From the NCBI GenBank assembly GCA_017445435.1, contig JAFSUE010000036.1, positions 1 to 14,605 on the forward strand: a stretch of 14,605 bases of DNA. Direction: 5' to 3'. Of the stretch, positions 14,211 to 14,605 are shown piece after piece. Positions within the stretch are counted from its first letter, which is position 1. Each line of letters opens with the position of its first letter. A model generated the notes under the pieces. That model worked only from the letters and a program-made list of their open reading frames with translations, searched no databases and was not told the DNA's origin. A program made the position numbers and the translations under genes. The stretch comes from Selenomonadaceae bacterium (GTDB taxonomy: Bacteria > Bacillota > Negativicutes > Selenomonadales > Selenomonadaceae).

Positions 14211-14425
14211 AATTTTTTCCTCCATTGCTATCCTAAATTGTATTCCTAATTTAATGTTTTGAAAATTTAATCGCAAAATAAAATTTTCCTTCACATAGGC
14301 GCTTTAATATCGCGTTCCTTGAGACTGCGGAAAAATTTTAATATTATTGCTATGTCAATTCGTAATACTTATTGTAAACTGTTCGCCATCGGTTTAGGTT
14401 TAAAATTTAACTTGTATAAAAAATT
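14211..14425 (-). promoter_or_regulatory. Intergenic region upstream of prs
   Basis: The region should hold the prs promoter. A perfect TTGACA occurs on the minus strand (complement of 14353-14358), but no good -10 box follows at 16-18 bases; a TACAAT nearer the gene lacks a -35 box. I cannot place the promoter with confidence, and I see no terminator hairpin after the dipeptidase gene. Confidence 0.3.
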
Positions 14426-14605
14426 TTAACGCTCCACTAAATTTAAATTACGAACTGGAAATGTAAAGTACGTGTCGGAGTACGGTTCATTTTTCAGCGT
14501 GAAGTGCCACCATTCAGTATCAAGCGGCTTGAATCCGTGACGCAACATCGCATCGCGCAAAATTTTTCTGTTAGCAAGTTGTTTACGTGTCAAGTTGCCT
14601 TTGTA
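14426..14605 (-). CDS. D-alanyl-D-alanine dipeptidase, VanX/DdpX type, C-terminal end (partial)
   Basis: The frame is open from the right edge of the window to TAA at 14426-14428, giving the last 59 residues. The segment GFKPLDTEWWHFTLKNEPY contains EWWH, the peptidase M15D signature where Glu is the catalytic base and His a zinc ligand; the preceding RKILRDAMLRHGF is also typical. VanX-type enzymes cut D-Ala-D-Ala; outside vancomycin resistance clusters they usually recycle peptidoglycan dipeptide. Nothing here indicates a van cluster. The N-terminal half with the other zinc ligands (SxHxxGxAxD) lies outside the window, so completeness and secretion cannot be judged. Confidence 0.88.
   Translation of the reverse strand, partial: YKGNLTRKQLANRKILRDAMLRHGFKPLDTEWWHFTLKNEPYSDTYFTFPVRNLNLVER

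Noticed and set aside
14211..14294. 28-codon upstream extension of prs
   Set aside because: It is AT-rich with no family similarity, while the inner ATG has a perfectly spaced GGAGG and gives the standard length.
14426..14605. VanX-type end as a sign of a vancomycin resistance cluster
   Set aside because: No vanH, vanA/B, vanR or vanS is in view; VanX-like dipeptidases are common in cell-wall recycling.

Overview
The window looks like chromosome from a diderm Firmicute (Negativicutes, Selenomonas/Acidaminococcus-like), roughly 40% G+C. Firmicute-type traits (strong AGGAGG ribosome sites, a YodB-like HxlR regulator, a TIGR03905-type TSCPD protein) sit beside an LPS-type family 9 glycosyltransferase and the end of a futalosine-pathway menaquinone gene. 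Lineage is inferred from gene content and style only.

Left part (1-5596). The 3' end of mqnC is followed by a compact locus (about 294-649) with the full architecture of a par/Fst-type type I toxin-antitoxin module: a 41-residue membrane peptide with a GTG start, a convergent antisense RNA with its own promoter, a shared bidirectional terminator, and matching direct repeats at the 5' parts of both transcripts. Next come tRNA-Arg(CCG), a small glutaredoxin and a TSCPD-domain protein, all on the minus strand. They are divided from a plus-strand hxlR-mnmE-membrane protein operon by overlapping face-to-face promoters with a symmetric inverted repeat. Two minus-strand genes follow: an unrecognised 367-residue protein and a glycosyltransferase-like protein.

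Middle part (about 5600-9800) is a decaying block: an internally deleted IS30-family element, a STAS-domain gene with two frameshifts, an acyl-CoA-ligase-like gene with two in-frame stops and a frameshift, a nested palindrome that looks like a terminator, and an AbrB-type membrane protein gene broken near its 5' end.

Right part (9887-14605, all minus strand). A short peptide with a double-glycine-type leader is followed by a WaaC-like heptosyltransferase-family gene, htpG, prs, and the C-terminal part of a VanX-type D-Ala-D-Ala dipeptidase. prs and htpG are 32 bases apart and may be co-transcribed.

The best candidates for something little described are the Fst-like locus, the orphan double-glycine peptide, and the redox-type regulator switch that controls a glutaredoxin/TSCPD pair on one side and is translationally joined to mnmE on the other. 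Across the window the palindrome AAAATTTT is very frequent, but it is almost absent from the htpG-prs-GT9 stretch and from the AbrB remnant.
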